DNA of 64,000 nucleotides from Burkholderiales bacterium (GTDB lineage Bacteria; Pseudomonadota; Gammaproteobacteria; Burkholderiales; UBA11063): NCBI GenBank assembly GCA_020697255.1, contig JAJFBE010000006.1, positions 62,001 through 126,000 of the forward strand, given 5' to 3'. Below are positions 1 through 9,081 of this stretch, piece after piece. Below the pieces are notes generated by a model. The model was not told the origin of the DNA and did no database searches. It was given only the letters and a program-made list of their open reading frames with translations. Both the position numbers and the translations under genes were made by a program. Numbering within the stretch: position 1 is the stretch's first letter; every line of letters begins with the position of its first letter.

Positions 1-1553
1 TTAACCAAATCACTGGCTTTTAATAATACATAGTATGGTTTAGTTAATTGTTTTAGCCGAGATATATTATTCCCTACCCTTAAATATTTATTCTTGCTAT
101 GAAATTCGAGTGTTAAGGAGTTAACATCATAATCTGCTACTACTAAAGATTGCTCTTGTTTATTTAGATAACTTGCCGCCTGATAACCAATATCATACTT
201 AATGTATATCTGCCCATAAATTAACAGTATAAAAATGAACACTAAATTAATCGCTAAAACCGGATATAAAATAGCTTTGGATAAATCATTTTGATGCATA
301 AACATAATAAACAAGACCAACATTAAAAGCCCCGTTAGGCTCACAACAAATATCGATCCGTGGCCAAAAACAAAAATGCTCAAGCCAATTACCGTAATCA
401 CTAAGATTACTGCAAACCAGATTTGTACATAAAAAATCTTGTGCATTCGATCCGGAGTATTTATTCTATAATCTACAAACCAACTGGCACATAAAATTGC
501 TGCAAATGGAATTAAAATATTAGTATAATAATCAAGCTGGAATTTAGCAATACTAAACAAAAGAAAGGTTGGTAAAAAGCTCCCTAGCAAATAATAAAAT
601 CCAATGGCATTACTTTGCCTGATTGGAGATTTTTTACGACAATAAGCAAAAATAGCTATAACTAATATAAAAGACCATGGCAAAAAAGACCATAAGAACG
701 TATGTATAAAAAAGAAATAATGGCTAAATGAAGTACTGCCGCTATGCACAATTGGGCCGTTATTAAAAAACCGTCCAAACTGGCTATCCCAAAAAAACCA
801 CTTAATTCCTGAGACATGAGTTAAGCCATATATATTTTTTTCCGGATGCAAATCAAACTGGATATATAATGCTATTAACTCAGGAAGGATAAATATAAAT
901 GAGAGAACCAGCGCAAGAATCCACTTAGGTTTGATTATATTAGAATATTGTTTTTTGTATATCCACAAAACGACCAACCCGCTACCTATAGTGACTAATA
1001 CAAATAACCCCTTAGTCATCATTGCACAGGCGGTAAATATAGCGCCTAACAACAAATTGGTAAACGTAAAGTATTTATTATAGCGATACCAGTAAAAACA
1101 GGCCGGCATGATCGTACCTTGCAAATATGCTTCTGCCCGTATGTCAATAGTAGAGGATAGCATTAAGTGTAAACTTGATAAATAGATAACTGTAGCAATA
1201 AGCCCGACATCAGGATTATATAATTCTTTTCCTAACCGATAGGTATAAGCTGCACCAATTAAATGAAATAAAAGGCCAGGTAAAACATAGGCAAAAGAAG
1301 TAATCCCAAAGATAGAATATGAAATAGCGGTTACCCAGAACGGAAAATGCGGCTTATCCAGCCAGTCAGTCCCAAAATGTCTCAGGTTAATCCAGTCGTG
1401 GCTTAACAGCATATTCTTAGCAATGCTGGCATATAGCGGCGGATCATCATTACGTAGTACCGGGGCAAAAAGACCCAGCGCATTTACCAATACGATCAAA
1501 ATGATTAACCCGTAAAGTAAATTATGTTTAAAATAACGCGAATCATTCAACAT
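1..1553 (-). CDS. ArnT-like membrane glycosyltransferase (GT83/PMT family), 3' end cut by window
   Basis: The reading frame starts at ATG 1553-1551 and stays open to the left edge (about 517 codons seen, no stop), so the C-terminus is missing. Near the N-terminus are the sequences RNDDPPLYA and WLDKPHFPFW, which match the first periplasmic loop of ArnT/PMT-type transferases, where the paired acidic residues sit. Many hydrophobic segments follow, as expected for a 12-13 helix inner-membrane enzyme. Family members move a sugar from undecaprenyl phosphate to lipid A or to proteins; the sugar here cannot be told from sequence. The next gene upstream on the same strand is a PAP2 phosphatase, which suits a lipid A or undecaprenyl-phosphate theme. 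No strong ribosome site precedes the ATG, so the exact start is uncertain. Confidence 0.75.
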   Translation of the reverse strand, partial: MLNDSRYFKHNLLYGLIILIVLVNALGLFAPVLRNDDPPLYASIAKNMLLSHDWINLRHFGTDWLDKPHFPFWVTAISYSIFGITSFAYVLPGLLFHLIGAAYTYRLGKELYNPDVGLIATVIYLSSLHLMLSSTIDIRAEAYLQGTIMPACFYWYRYNKYFTFTNLLLGAIFTACAMMTKGLFVLVTIGSGLVVLWIYKKQYSNIIKPKWILALVLSFIFILPELIALYIQFDLHPEKNIYGLTHVSGIKWFFWDSQFGRFFNNGPIVHSGSTSFSHYFFFIHTFLWSFLPWSFILVIAIFAYCRKKSPIRQSNAIGFYYLLGSFLPTFLLFSIAKFQLDYYTNILIPFAAILCASWFVDYRINTPDRMHKIFYVQIWFAVILVITVIGLSIFVFGHGSIFVVSLTGLLMLVLFIMFMHQNDLSKAILYPVLAINLVFIFILLIYGQIYIKYDIGYQAASYLNKQEQSLVVADYDVNSLTLEFHSKNKYLRVGNNISRLKQLTKPYYVLLKASDLV

Positions 1554-1623
1554 GATATATATTTAGAATCCATAAAAATTTGTATAACTATGTGATATGC
1601 AGATCCCGGCCTACCAACTTAAT

Positions 1624-2274
1624 CTATGCTATACGAGTGTTAGCGCGAGAAGCAGGTTTGCGACATAAACAAATTTGTACTAGTAAATAAGCAATCAAGC
1701 CACTGGCAATAACATCCAATGGCCAGTGCCAACCCGTACAAATACGGGATAATCCAACTAAGAGTAATAAGATAAACAACAAATTTTTAAGCCATCTTTT
1801 ATCAAACATGGCACTTAGAGCAAAGACAAAAATCGCCATATTTCCCGTATGCCCGGATGGGAATGATTTATATGCATTTTTAACTGCATTTTCAAATTGA
1901 TTTAACCAAAAGAACGAATTTTGTGGTAGGACAACATATGGTCTTGCTTCACCGATCACGACTTTCAGAACTTGAAATACCAGATAATAAGCAATAATTA
2001 AAATAGCCACCTGCTTTAATCTGTCCTTACGCCAAATGGCCGTTATAATTAATAGTAATAACGGTAAGATAAAAAATTTGGAATAGGATAGAAAATTGAG
2101 GGTTTTCCAGATTATGGCAGGCAATATGACATGCAATGAATTAATTGTGTAAAATAATGGCTGGTTTAATTTAAATAACCCGATAATCAGGGCTACAATA
2201 ACAAATCCAGAAAATAGAACATAGTCTTTAAACCGGCACCAATTCCCCTTGCATAACTTTGACTGAGGTAGCAT
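1624..2274 (-). CDS. PAP2-family membrane phosphatase
   Basis: The 216-residue protein carries the three PAP2 signatures: K104-x6-R111-P112, P139-S140-G141-H142 and S166-R167-x5-H173-x3-D177, so the catalytic histidines and the phosphate-binding lysine/arginines are all present. About six hydrophobic segments indicate an inner-membrane enzyme with its active site facing the periplasm. The family hydrolyses phosphatidylglycerophosphate, undecaprenyl diphosphate or lipid A phosphates; the substrate cannot be decided here, though the adjacent ArnT-like gene makes a lipid A or undecaprenyl carrier substrate plausible. A GGAG ribosome site lies 8 bases before the ATG. Confidence 0.85.
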   Translation of the reverse strand: MLPQSKLCKGNWCRFKDYVLFSGFVIVALIIGLFKLNQPLFYTINSLHVILPAIIWKTLNFLSYSKFFILPLLLLIITAIWRKDRLKQVAILIIAYYLVFQVLKVVIGEARPYVVLPQNSFFWLNQFENAVKNAYKSFPSGHTGNMAIFVFALSAMFDKRWLKNLLFILLLLVGLSRICTGWHWPLDVIASGLIAYLLVQICLCRKPASRANTRIA

Positions 2275-2390
2275 ATGTATTACTCCAAAAATATATACTG
2301 GAATTTTAACATATTATAGTAGAGCTGATGAACCAACTTAAGCTGGTTTTGCTGTAATAATCTTGAGAGCTAAGACACAAAAAATATCCC

Positions 2391-3059
2391 TTATTGATTA
2401 ACATTGCTGAGGAAACTTGCTTTTAGGATGTCATCGGAAGCAAATTTCCCGGATAAATCGAAGGTTTGGACTTTATTTTCTGTATCGCTCACACCTGATC
2501 GGTTAACACAATCATGGTGCGCTGTGATTGCAACAGCTACACTCTTAGTTTTGAGTAAATGTTGTAAAACTACAGATATCTGGCGCGTTAAACGCTCCTG
2601 GATTTGCGGGCGATGCGCAAAAAAATCCACAATTTGATTTAACTTACCTAAACCAATAATTTTACCGCCCGGAATATAGGCAATTGTTACATGGCCCTTT
2701 ATCGCTACAAAATGATGTTCACAGGTTGATTTTAACTGGATATTTTTGGACACTATCGGCTGGGTATACTTTATCGCGTTACCTTCAGCAATTATATCCG
2801 GGAAGTTGTAATAATCAAGCCCCCAGAATAAGTCATCTACAAATAAGCGAACAATTCGGCTTGGGGTATCAACGAGTAATTCATCACTTAGATCCAAACC
2901 AAGGTGGCGGACAAAATCAGTAAACTTATCTTCCAGCTGTTTTATATAATTGGTATCCTGCCATGCATCTATAGTTTTCCAGTTAATCGAATTTTCCAAA
3001 CTCTTTTGCTTTAATAATTGATGGATTTGTAAACCTAGTTCATGATTTGTATTTTTCAT
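2391..3059 (-). CDS. folE: GTP cyclohydrolase I
   Basis: The 222-residue product has the same length as the E. coli enzyme. GTP cyclohydrolase I converts GTP to 7,8-dihydroneopterin triphosphate, the first step of folate synthesis. Recognisable blocks are TPSRIVRLFVDDLFWGLD, the zinc and active-site segment STCEHHF, the GLGKLNQIVDFFAHRPQIQE stretch and the C-terminal HHDCV, whose cysteine corresponds to the second zinc cysteine. After this cysteine the usual MRGV/ARGI motif reads NRSGVSD, a modest divergence. The gene starts 3 bases after the prmC stop with AGG 7 bases before the ATG, so the two are probably cotranscribed. Confidence 0.93.
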   Translation of the reverse strand: MKNTNHELGLQIHQLLKQKSLENSINWKTIDAWQDTNYIKQLEDKFTDFVRHLGLDLSDELLVDTPSRIVRLFVDDLFWGLDYYNFPDIIAEGNAIKYTQPIVSKNIQLKSTCEHHFVAIKGHVTIAYIPGGKIIGLGKLNQIVDFFAHRPQIQERLTRQISVVLQHLLKTKSVAVAITAHHDCVNRSGVSDTENKVQTFDLSGKFASDDILKASFLSNVNQ

Positions 3060-3062
3060 AAT

Positions 3063-3857
3063 TTAACCTATCTTTCCTAGTGTAATGCGATCTTGACCAG
3101 CATAATCTTTTATTGTCCTCACATTTTTATACCCATTATTTTGCATCAGACCCAATGTTGCCCTGCCCTGGTCATATCCATGCTCTAATAATAAGTAACC
3201 CTGTAAATGTCGCTGTGCCGTAGTTATAATTTTTTTAATGTTGCTCATGCCATCAGCAAAATCAGTTAATGCATGCTGCGGCTCAAATGCCAATGCCCTT
3301 AAATGATCATCATCCCCCACTATATAAGGCGGATTACTGACAATAATATCATATATACCATCAATATTATTAAACCAGTCACTTTGGATAAACCTAATTT
3401 CTGCCCCCAAAGTAATTGCATTATCTTTTGCTACCATTAAAGTTTGGGCGTACATATCGGTTGCAGTTATGTCTAACATCTTATTTTCTAGTTTACAGCT
3501 AATTGCAATGCAGCCACTGCCGGTGCCCAAATCTAAAATTCTATCCCCGGGCTTTGCCAATTGCAAAACCATATCAACCAGTAACTCAGTCTCAGGACGT
3601 GGTATCAATGTATCTGGAGTAACCCTAAACTTATGTGAGTAAAATTCTTTGTAACCTAATATATACGCAATTGGCATGCCATGCAAACATTTGTCATACA
3701 ATTCAAGGTAACTATCGTATTGTTCTTCATTCAATTGATAATCATTACAAGTGACTAACTCTACTTTAGAAAACCCCAAAATGTGCCCAAGTAATATTTT
3801 GGTATCTAGCTTACTTAGCTTTGAATTTTGCAAGATTTGTTTTATAGATTCTTTCAT
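3063..3857 (-). CDS. prmC: Peptide chain release factor N5-glutamine methyltransferase
   Basis: The 264-residue protein is a class I SAM-dependent methyltransferase with an N-terminal helical domain. It has the SAM-binding loop DLGTGSG (residues 109-115) and the NPPY motif (175-178), which holds the substrate glutamine amide. PrmC methylates the GGQ glutamine of release factors RF1 and RF2, raising termination efficiency. The segment YILGYKEFYSHKF and the RPETELLVD block just before the SAM loop are characteristic of PrmC rather than of the related PrmB. In many beta- and gammaproteobacteria prmC follows prfA; here it instead precedes folE, and the 150 bases upstream hold no gene. Confidence 0.93.
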   Translation of the reverse strand: MKESIKQILQNSKLSKLDTKILLGHILGFSKVELVTCNDYQLNEEQYDSYLELYDKCLHGMPIAYILGYKEFYSHKFRVTPDTLIPRPETELLVDMVLQLAKPGDRILDLGTGSGCIAISCKLENKMLDITATDMYAQTLMVAKDNAITLGAEIRFIQSDWFNNIDGIYDIIVSNPPYIVGDDDHLRALAFEPQHALTDFADGMSNIKKIITTAQRHLQGYLLLEHGYDQGRATLGLMQNNGYKNVRTIKDYAGQDRITLGKIG

Positions 3858-4007
3858 ATTGAAATTCCTATAACTGGCATCACACCTTACATACTATTAT
3901 ATGCTTGACAAAGCAATCCTACTTCTTAACAGCTATAAATCCTTGCTGCAGATCTCAACCATTTTTTAATTTGAATAACTAAGCCAAAACAAATAAAACA
4001 AAATATC

Positions 4008-4580
4008 TCATAATCTATCTATACGCTCACACCTACCATTTATGATTTCATACGCGATCCCGCAAAGGCTACATTCGGTTTTTGCCGCATCAGTAAGGCG
4101 AACGCCGCATTCGCACATCCAGCCAATATGTTTTGCCGCTACCCCAACCATCACTGCATATGCCGGTACATCAGCTTTAACTACGCTACCTGCACCAATA
4201 AATGCATATCGGCCAATAGTTACCCCACAAATAATAGTTGCATTGGCACCAATTGTCGCCCCCTTTTGTACCAGGGTTTTGAGGTATTCATGTTTTCTCA
4301 CAATATGGCTACGCGGATTATATACATTAGTAAAGACCATCGATGGCCCACAAAAGACATCATCTTCTAAAGTTACAGCATCGTAAACTGAAACGTTATT
4401 TTGAATTTTTACATTATTGCCAATTTTTGCATTGGCTGAAATAAAAACATTTTGCCCAAGTGAACAATTTTCTCCAATTATGGCACCACTACACACATGA
4501 GTAAAATGCCAGATTTTGGTGGCATTTCCAATAGAGGCACCGTCATCAATTACTGCAGATTCGTGAGCTATAAACGACAT
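4008..4580 (-). CDS. WlbB/WbpD-like hexapeptide-repeat N-acetyltransferase
   Basis: The 190-residue protein is built from left-handed beta-helix hexapeptide repeats (for example [30 protein letters not shown]), followed by the loop [14 protein letters not shown] and a further block of repeats ([24 protein letters not shown]). This layout and the TNVYNPRS loop match the acetyltransferases that act on the 3-amino group of UDP-2-acetamido-3-amino-2,3-dideoxy-glucuronic acid in surface polysaccharide synthesis. The C-terminal tail has a four-cysteine pattern (CECG ... CSLCG), often seen in this group, that could bind a metal. No other polysaccharide gene is adjacent, so the exact sugar is inference. 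Confidence 0.75.
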   Translation of the reverse strand: MSFIAHESAVIDDGASIGNATKIWHFTHVCSGAIIGENCSLGQNVFISANAKIGNNVKIQNNVSVYDAVTLEDDVFCGPSMVFTNVYNPRSHIVRKHEYLKTLVQKGATIGANATIICGVTIGRYAFIGAGSVVKADVPAYAVMVGVAAKHIGWMCECGVRLTDAAKTECSLCGIAYEIINGRCERIDRL

Positions 4581-4583
4581 AAT

Positions 4584-5273
4584 TTACCTAAATTGCAAAA
4601 TGAAAAAAGCGATAGATATATACATAAAAACTACGCCCAGAATAACAAATAAATGCCATACCATATGCGAAAATTTAAACTTGCCAAAGGCATAAAGCAA
4701 TGCACCGGATGTGTATGCCATACCGCCGGCAATCATGAATGCTAATCCGGTTTTTGGAATATCAGCTACAATTTGCGGTAGCAGATATAAAGACCCCCAG
4801 CCCATTACTACATAAATGAGCGTACTGGTTTTTTTAAACCTGCCGGCATATAACGATTTATAGACTATTCCCAAAACCATTACTACAGTCATAATTATAA
4901 AAACTACATAAGCTCGCTGGGTTTTTAGCAAACTAAATACATATGGAGCATATGATCCGACTATTAATACATAAATTGATATATGGTCTAATTTTTTAAA
5001 TACCGAGCGTGCGGTATGGTTAACCATCGAATGGTATAAGGTACTCATCAAAAACATAAATAGTATGCTAAGGCCATAAACAATAAAAGCAATAGCATCT
5101 AGCCAGTTACCATAACGCCCGGCTATCCAAGTTAGATTAATAAGCGCTGCTAGCCCAAAAAAGCTACCTACAATATGACTTACCGCATTAGCGATATCTT
5201 CACCTAAAGTGTATTGAAATAATTTAGCTAAATATTCCCGCGAATATTTGCTTGGCCTGTCTATTACATGCAT
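4584..5273 (-). CDS. Hemolysin III / TrhA-family (PAQR-like) membrane protein
   Basis: The 229-residue protein has about seven hydrophobic segments. The family residues are present: DIANAVSH in the first helix, STLYHS in the third, KLDHISIYVLIVGSY, and HMVWHLFVILG near the C-terminus. These histidines and the aspartate are the conserved metal-binding-like positions of the hemolysin III/YqfA group. Its physiological role is not settled; proposals include membrane energetics and lipid homeostasis, and the hemolysin name is historical. It ends only 3 bases before the acetyltransferase gene start, so the two may share a transcript. Confidence 0.85.
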   Translation of the reverse strand: MHVIDRPSKYSREYLAKLFQYTLGEDIANAVSHIVGSFFGLAALINLTWIAGRYGNWLDAIAFIVYGLSILFMFLMSTLYHSMVNHTARSVFKKLDHISIYVLIVGSYAPYVFSLLKTQRAYVVFIIMTVVMVLGIVYKSLYAGRFKKTSTLIYVVMGWGSLYLLPQIVADIPKTGLAFMIAGGMAYTSGALLYAFGKFKFSHMVWHLFVILGVVFMYISIAFFILQFR

Positions 5274-5313
5274 TTATTTCTCCATACTCATTGCTGTTTG
5301 GTACTGTGACTTG

Positions 5314-6216
5314 TTACTCATTATAAATCGACCCACGCTCCATGCCCGGCTGGCTTTTGAAACGTTTATGTAACCAAAAATATTCTGGCTTAGCTTTTAA
5401 AACCATTTCTTCAATAACCTTGTTCATCTTAATTATATCCTGTTTTAAATCATTACCAGGATAATTTTCCCATGGCCTGGAGAATTCCACTACATAGTGG
5501 TCTTTCTCCCAATGAACAAAAACCGAGATAACTAATGCATCCATTAGCTGCACCAGTTTAGGCAAAACATTAACTGTTGCACAGGTTGGATGCGCAAAAA
5601 AAGGTACATATAATGAGTCACGTTCACCGAAATCCTGATCCGGCAGATAATAAAATACCCGCTTTGTCTCACGCAGGCGCTTAATTATCGGGCGAAGCCC
5701 TTCTTTACGCGAAAAAACCTCACCACCTTTATCTTTAATAAATCTAAGCCTTGCATTTTTTAATTTTTCACTAATTATATTACTTTTTTGTTGTGAATAT
5801 ATACTATAGCCGACGATCTCAAGCGCCATCCGGCTTGCTGCCAGGTCAAGACCCACAAAATGCGGGCAAAGTAGTATAACCGGGCGCTTTTCGTAATGCT
5901 CCATTACATATTCAAAATTTTTTAATTTAACCAATTTTTTTATTTGTTCAGGGCTGCCAAAAAATAGTAAACCATATTGCAATGCCGAATTTACCAGGTA
6001 TTTAAAATGCTCATAAATAATTTTATTTTTTTCTTTTTCACTCATCTGAGGAAAACATAAGCTTAGGTTTTTTAAACCAACCTTTCTTCTACTCCTAACA
6101 GTATAAAAGCCAATAGCCCCCAATGTATTACCAATAAACTGCATAACACTCAAGGGTAATTTGCTAATCAACCAAATTATAGAGAATGCTAGGTTAATTC
6201 CGATTTTTTTATGCAT
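5314..6216 (-). CDS. Lipid A late acyltransferase (LpxL/HtrB family)
   Basis: The 300-residue protein has a single N-terminal hydrophobic segment and the lysophospholipid acyltransferase motif H119-x4-D124 within CPHFVGLD. Further family blocks are YYLPDQDFGERDSLYVPFF, ATVNVLPKL and the C-terminal EYFWLHKRFK. LpxL-type enzymes add a secondary acyl chain from acyl-ACP to Kdo2-lipid IVA at the cytoplasmic face of the inner membrane. A second homologue lies directly upstream on the same strand, about 100 bases away, so the pair could supply both secondary acylations. Which one acts first cannot be read from the sequence. Confidence 0.88.
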   Translation of the reverse strand: MHKKIGINLAFSIIWLISKLPLSVMQFIGNTLGAIGFYTVRSRRKVGLKNLSLCFPQMSEKEKNKIIYEHFKYLVNSALQYGLLFFGSPEQIKKLVKLKNFEYVMEHYEKRPVILLCPHFVGLDLAASRMALEIVGYSIYSQQKSNIISEKLKNARLRFIKDKGGEVFSRKEGLRPIIKRLRETKRVFYYLPDQDFGERDSLYVPFFAHPTCATVNVLPKLVQLMDALVISVFVHWEKDHYVVEFSRPWENYPGNDLKQDIIKMNKVIEEMVLKAKPEYFWLHKRFKSQPGMERGSIYNE

Positions 6217-6247
6217 ATTTTAACTTATTTTTCCTGTTAAACCACTC

Positions 6248-6274
6248 TGTCATCTCCGGACTTAACCCTGGGAT
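6248..6274. repeat. Degenerate palindromic repeat (TGTCATCTCCGG...CTGGGAT type)
   Basis: The bases between the two acyltransferase genes read TGTCATCTCCGG, seven bases, then CTGGGAT, an imperfect inverted repeat. The form resembles the dispersed palindromes seen at 17863, 44486 and elsewhere in this window. It is too diverged to be sure it belongs to the same family. Confidence 0.45.
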
Positions 6275-6317
6275 TTGGATTCTCGTACCCTCCACATACT
6301 TATGTAAGCGCAAATGA

Positions 6318-7187
6318 CTATAAAGCCGGTGCATGGGCCGGTTTACGAAATCTATCATAACTCCAATAATATTGCTCTGGTACCTCTAATATAATAGATT
6401 CCAGCATGGTATACAAGTCCTGAACTACAACCGCAACATCCGAAGTTTTGGGCGTATATGGATGGTAATCAACAATAAAACCATCTTTTACCCGCTTTGC
6501 ATATGCAAAGAAAGTTGTTGTTCCGGGATATAAAGTAAACTTGGCCGCTAATGTAGTTGCAAAAACTTTTTTACCAAAAAAGTTAACCCATACACCATCA
6601 CCACCAGAAGCTACATTATCCGGTAAAATACCCACAATTTCACCGGCTTTTAATGCTCGCAGTAACTGCACAACTCCATGGCGCGTTGTTGGCACAGGAT
6701 TAATGTTTGTTTCTGTTCTGCCACCTAACATTATAGCATTAAATATCGGGTTTTTAGTTGGTTTGTAGAGGATATTGAATGTTTTATGTGTAATAATAGC
6801 CGAAGTTGCCTTAACACCAATTTCAAAATTACCGATATGCGGGGTGAGAAATATTACCGGGTTTGCCCCGGTACATGCAGCTAATACTTTATCAAAATTA
6901 AGACCTTGCTTCGCTATCTTTGTACATTTGGCTGCTTTTCCCTGCCAGGCAATAGTTAAAGTTTCAACTATAGTCTTGCCCCACTCTTTTGCCGCATTTA
7001 GCGCAAAACTATCAACATTTTCTTCGGTACATATACCTGTTGCCAATAAATTTGCCCGCACACGTTTTCCAGCACGCTTAGATAATTTTAATGAGGTAAT
7101 ACCCATCATACTACCTAAACCTTGTAAAATCGGCAACGGCAGGTATGAAAGTAATCTTAAAATTAACCTAATAAAAAGTAATTTCAT
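6318..7187 (-). CDS. Second lipid A acyltransferase-like protein (LpxL/LpxM superfamily)
   Basis: The 289-residue protein belongs to the same superfamily as its downstream neighbour. The catalytic motif reads H117-x4-E122 in LTPHIGNFE, with glutamate in place of aspartate, a known variant. Other landmarks are a GGRTETN stretch, GEIVGILPDN, a VNFFGKKVF segment and the C-terminal QYYWSYDRFR. An N-terminal hydrophobic segment anchors it to the inner membrane. Its short extent and the ILPD block fit transfer of a secondary acyl chain to lipid A. The toxin gene ends at 7188, directly abutting this start. Confidence 0.85.
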   Translation of the reverse strand: MKLLFIRLILRLLSYLPLPILQGLGSMMGITSLKLSKRAGKRVRANLLATGICTEENVDSFALNAAKEWGKTIVETLTIAWQGKAAKCTKIAKQGLNFDKVLAACTGANPVIFLTPHIGNFEIGVKATSAIITHKTFNILYKPTKNPIFNAIMLGGRTETNINPVPTTRHGVVQLLRALKAGEIVGILPDNVASGGDGVWVNFFGKKVFATTLAAKFTLYPGTTTFFAYAKRVKDGFIVDYHPYTPKTSDVAVVVQDLYTMLESIILEVPEQYYWSYDRFRKPAHAPAL

Positions 7188-7949
7188 TTATAATCCATCA
7201 ATAACTTCAAATTTATCCAAAACATAATCATCAAACCACTTAGGTATGTATTCCGTTTTAATTTCTATAGTAGTTGAATCTGTAATTTCGGCTATCAATT
7301 CAGCTTCTTCAAGGTTATCGTATATAAAGGCTCGGTTTGTAAATTTAATTGCTTCACTAAGATTATCCATTGAGCGTTTGTATCTTACATTTATTTTCTC
7401 TTTTGGCACATTATGACCACCAGCAGCAACCCTATTTTTAACCCGGTTTTCATTTATCAAAGGATCACCGGTAGATACATAATAAAGATATGTTCTATAG
7501 CCAAGTAATCTTGCCTTTTTTAATATCTCAATCTTATCGGGTGAACTCATAACTGTCTCAAAAGTAAAAGATTTCTTATCAATTAATAATTTATTTCTAA
7601 TAAGATCAGCACAAACAGATGCGAAATATGAATTCATATTTACCTGACCAAATAAAATTCTATTATCACAAAACTCTAATAAGGTTAATTCCTTTTTTAA
7701 ACCAGGATTTTCATTAATTAGTGTAGAATTTAAAAAAAATTTTTCTATCTCTTCTTTAGGTACAGATATTTCAAAGTTTTTAAAATTTATATATTTAGAT
7801 TTTTTGATTTGCTTTTCAATCTCATCAGGATTTATGTAGACACCGAGCGGTAAAAGAGGTAATGCCTCTTCAACTTTTGTTTTGATCGTACTTTTGCCAC
7901 TACCGTTTGGTCCAGCAAACATTCTAAGCCTGGGTATTTCTGCAGTCAT
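7188..7949 (-). CDS. Zeta-toxin family kinase
   Basis: The 253-residue protein has a Walker A loop G13-P-N-G-S-G-K-S20 immediately at its N-terminus, followed by YINPDEI, the block SFTFETVMSS and GYRTYLYYVSTGDPLINENR. This is the order found in zeta/PezT-type P-loop kinases, where the conserved aspartate and arginines position the substrate. Classical zeta toxins phosphorylate UDP-N-acetylglucosamine and so block peptidoglycan synthesis; the substrate of this chromosomal branch is not known. Its start overlaps the stop of the preceding small gene by 4 bases (ATGA), as expected for translational coupling in a toxin-antitoxin pair. The pair sits between unrelated housekeeping genes, which suggests a horizontally acquired island. 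Confidence 0.8.
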   Translation of the reverse strand: MTAEIPRLRMFAGPNGSGKSTIKTKVEEALPLLPLGVYINPDEIEKQIKKSKYINFKNFEISVPKEEIEKFFLNSTLINENPGLKKELTLLEFCDNRILFGQVNMNSYFASVCADLIRNKLLIDKKSFTFETVMSSPDKIEILKKARLLGYRTYLYYVSTGDPLINENRVKNRVAAGGHNVPKEKINVRYKRSMDNLSEAIKFTNRAFIYDNLEEAELIAEITDSTTIEIKTEYIPKWFDDYVLDKFEVIDGL

Positions 7950-8212
7950 TTTAATTTTAAATGGAAGGTGCGATTAAGAGCTACACGTCTGTTTGGTTCA
8001 ATTTTTTTTATTATTTTTCTTGTACCATCCGGGAAAATCTCATAAAGCTTACCACCTATGGCCTGCATTAAACTACACCCGCGTTGTACGGCATTTGCAC
8101 GAGCCTCTCTTGTGGCTACCTTGGCTAATTCAGGAATTTTTTTTTCCAATTGATCAAGTGTTTTTTCAGTGTAGATTTTTTTTTTATCCATTTCTTTTCT
8201 AGCATTTTTCAT
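7946..8212 (-). CDS. Small basic protein, candidate antitoxin of the zeta-type toxin
   Basis: This 88-residue, lysine- and arginine-rich protein directly precedes and overlaps the zeta-type toxin gene by 4 bases, with GGAG 6 bases before its ATG. It has no resemblance I can see to the classical epsilon antitoxin. The C-terminal half (LYEIFPDGTRKIIKKIEP) looks like a short beta hairpin, and small proteins with such a segment often accompany this chromosomal toxin branch. The gene holds two long homopolymers: ten A (sense) at 8176-8185 encoding lysines near the N-terminus, and nine at 8137-8145. Slippage in either would abolish the protein. The antitoxin role is inferred from gene order. Confidence 0.65.
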   Translation of the reverse strand: MKNARKEMDKKKIYTEKTLDQLEKKIPELAKVATREARANAVQRGCSLMQAIGGKLYEIFPDGTRKIIKKIEPNRRVALNRTFHLKLK

Positions 8213-8298
8213 AAATTACTCCATACCAATTAACCAAACTTCCCCTACTAATATTTTACCATATTTGGATGCTAATCTGTCTGGCTAAAACATTGTAG

Positions 8299-9081
8299 TT
8301 ACTGCCTGACAGTAGCTCTTTGACGTTGCATCTCAAATAAACATACTGTAGCTGCCATTGCTACATTTAGCGATTCGGCCTTACCGGGCATCGGAATGGT
8401 TAATTGATGCGTTACATTACTTAGTAACGATTTGGATACTCCGCTACCTTCATTACCAAAGAGCCAAGCACAAGGCGTACTCAATTCACGCGCATAGAGG
8501 CTATCTTTGGCATTTGGCATTGCTGCTATAACATCATATTTATAATCGCTTATAAACCTGGCAATATCGGCTATAATTATAACATTTAATTCAAACTGTA
8601 TACCCTGCGAAGAACGCAATACCTTTATACTATAAGGGTCTACACAGGATTTTGATAGTACAATATTTTTTACCCTGGCTGCAGCGCAAGAGCGTAAAAT
8701 AGTGCCTAAATTTCCCGGATCCTGTATATTATCTAAAATAACACAGTCGTTTGTATAAACTGTATTGTCAATCATAGTGGGTTTCATACGGATTAAACCA
8801 ACAATATCCGTTATAGAATCGGAAAGATTAATCTTGGATAGTACCTCATCATTTACACAATAAATGTTACTTTCAGAGATATTTTGGGTAATAAATGAAT
8901 AATCATTGATTTTTGCCTGGTTAATAAATACTGAATCAAGTAAGCCATGCTTTATTGCTTCTTCTATCAGGTGCTTCCCATATATAATACTTAAGCATAA
9001 TTCATAGCGGTATGAGCGTGAATTAGCTAATTTAACTATTTGCTTTATTTTAGTATTTGATAGCGAAGTTATAAGATTCAT
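8299..9081 (-). CDS. SpoU/TrmH-family RNA 2'-O-methyltransferase
   Basis: The 260-residue protein has an N-terminal RNA-binding substrate domain of about 95 residues and a C-terminal SPOUT knot domain. The three SpoU motifs are visible: LDNIQDPGNLGTILRSC, AWLFGNEGSGVS and IPMPGKAESLNVAMAAT. Such enzymes 2'-O-methylate ribose in rRNA or tRNA. The closest broad group is the RlmB/TsnR-like rRNA methyltransferases, but the target nucleotide cannot be assigned from sequence. It overlaps the ispD stop by 4 bases and is therefore probably translated from the same transcript. Confidence 0.88.
   Translation of the reverse strand: MNLITSLSNTKIKQIVKLANSRSYRYELCLSIIYGKHLIEEAIKHGLLDSVFINQAKINDYSFITQNISESNIYCVNDEVLSKINLSDSITDIVGLIRMKPTMIDNTVYTNDCVILDNIQDPGNLGTILRSCAAARVKNIVLSKSCVDPYSIKVLRSSQGIQFELNVIIIADIARFISDYKYDVIAAMPNAKDSLYARELSTPCAWLFGNEGSGVSKSLLSNVTHQLTIPMPGKAESLNVAMAATVCLFEMQRQRATVRQ

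Noticed and set aside
2331-2348. Palindrome AACCAACTTAAGCTGGTT downstream of folE
   Set aside because: It is imperfect and has no T run on the minus strand, so it is not a convincing terminator.
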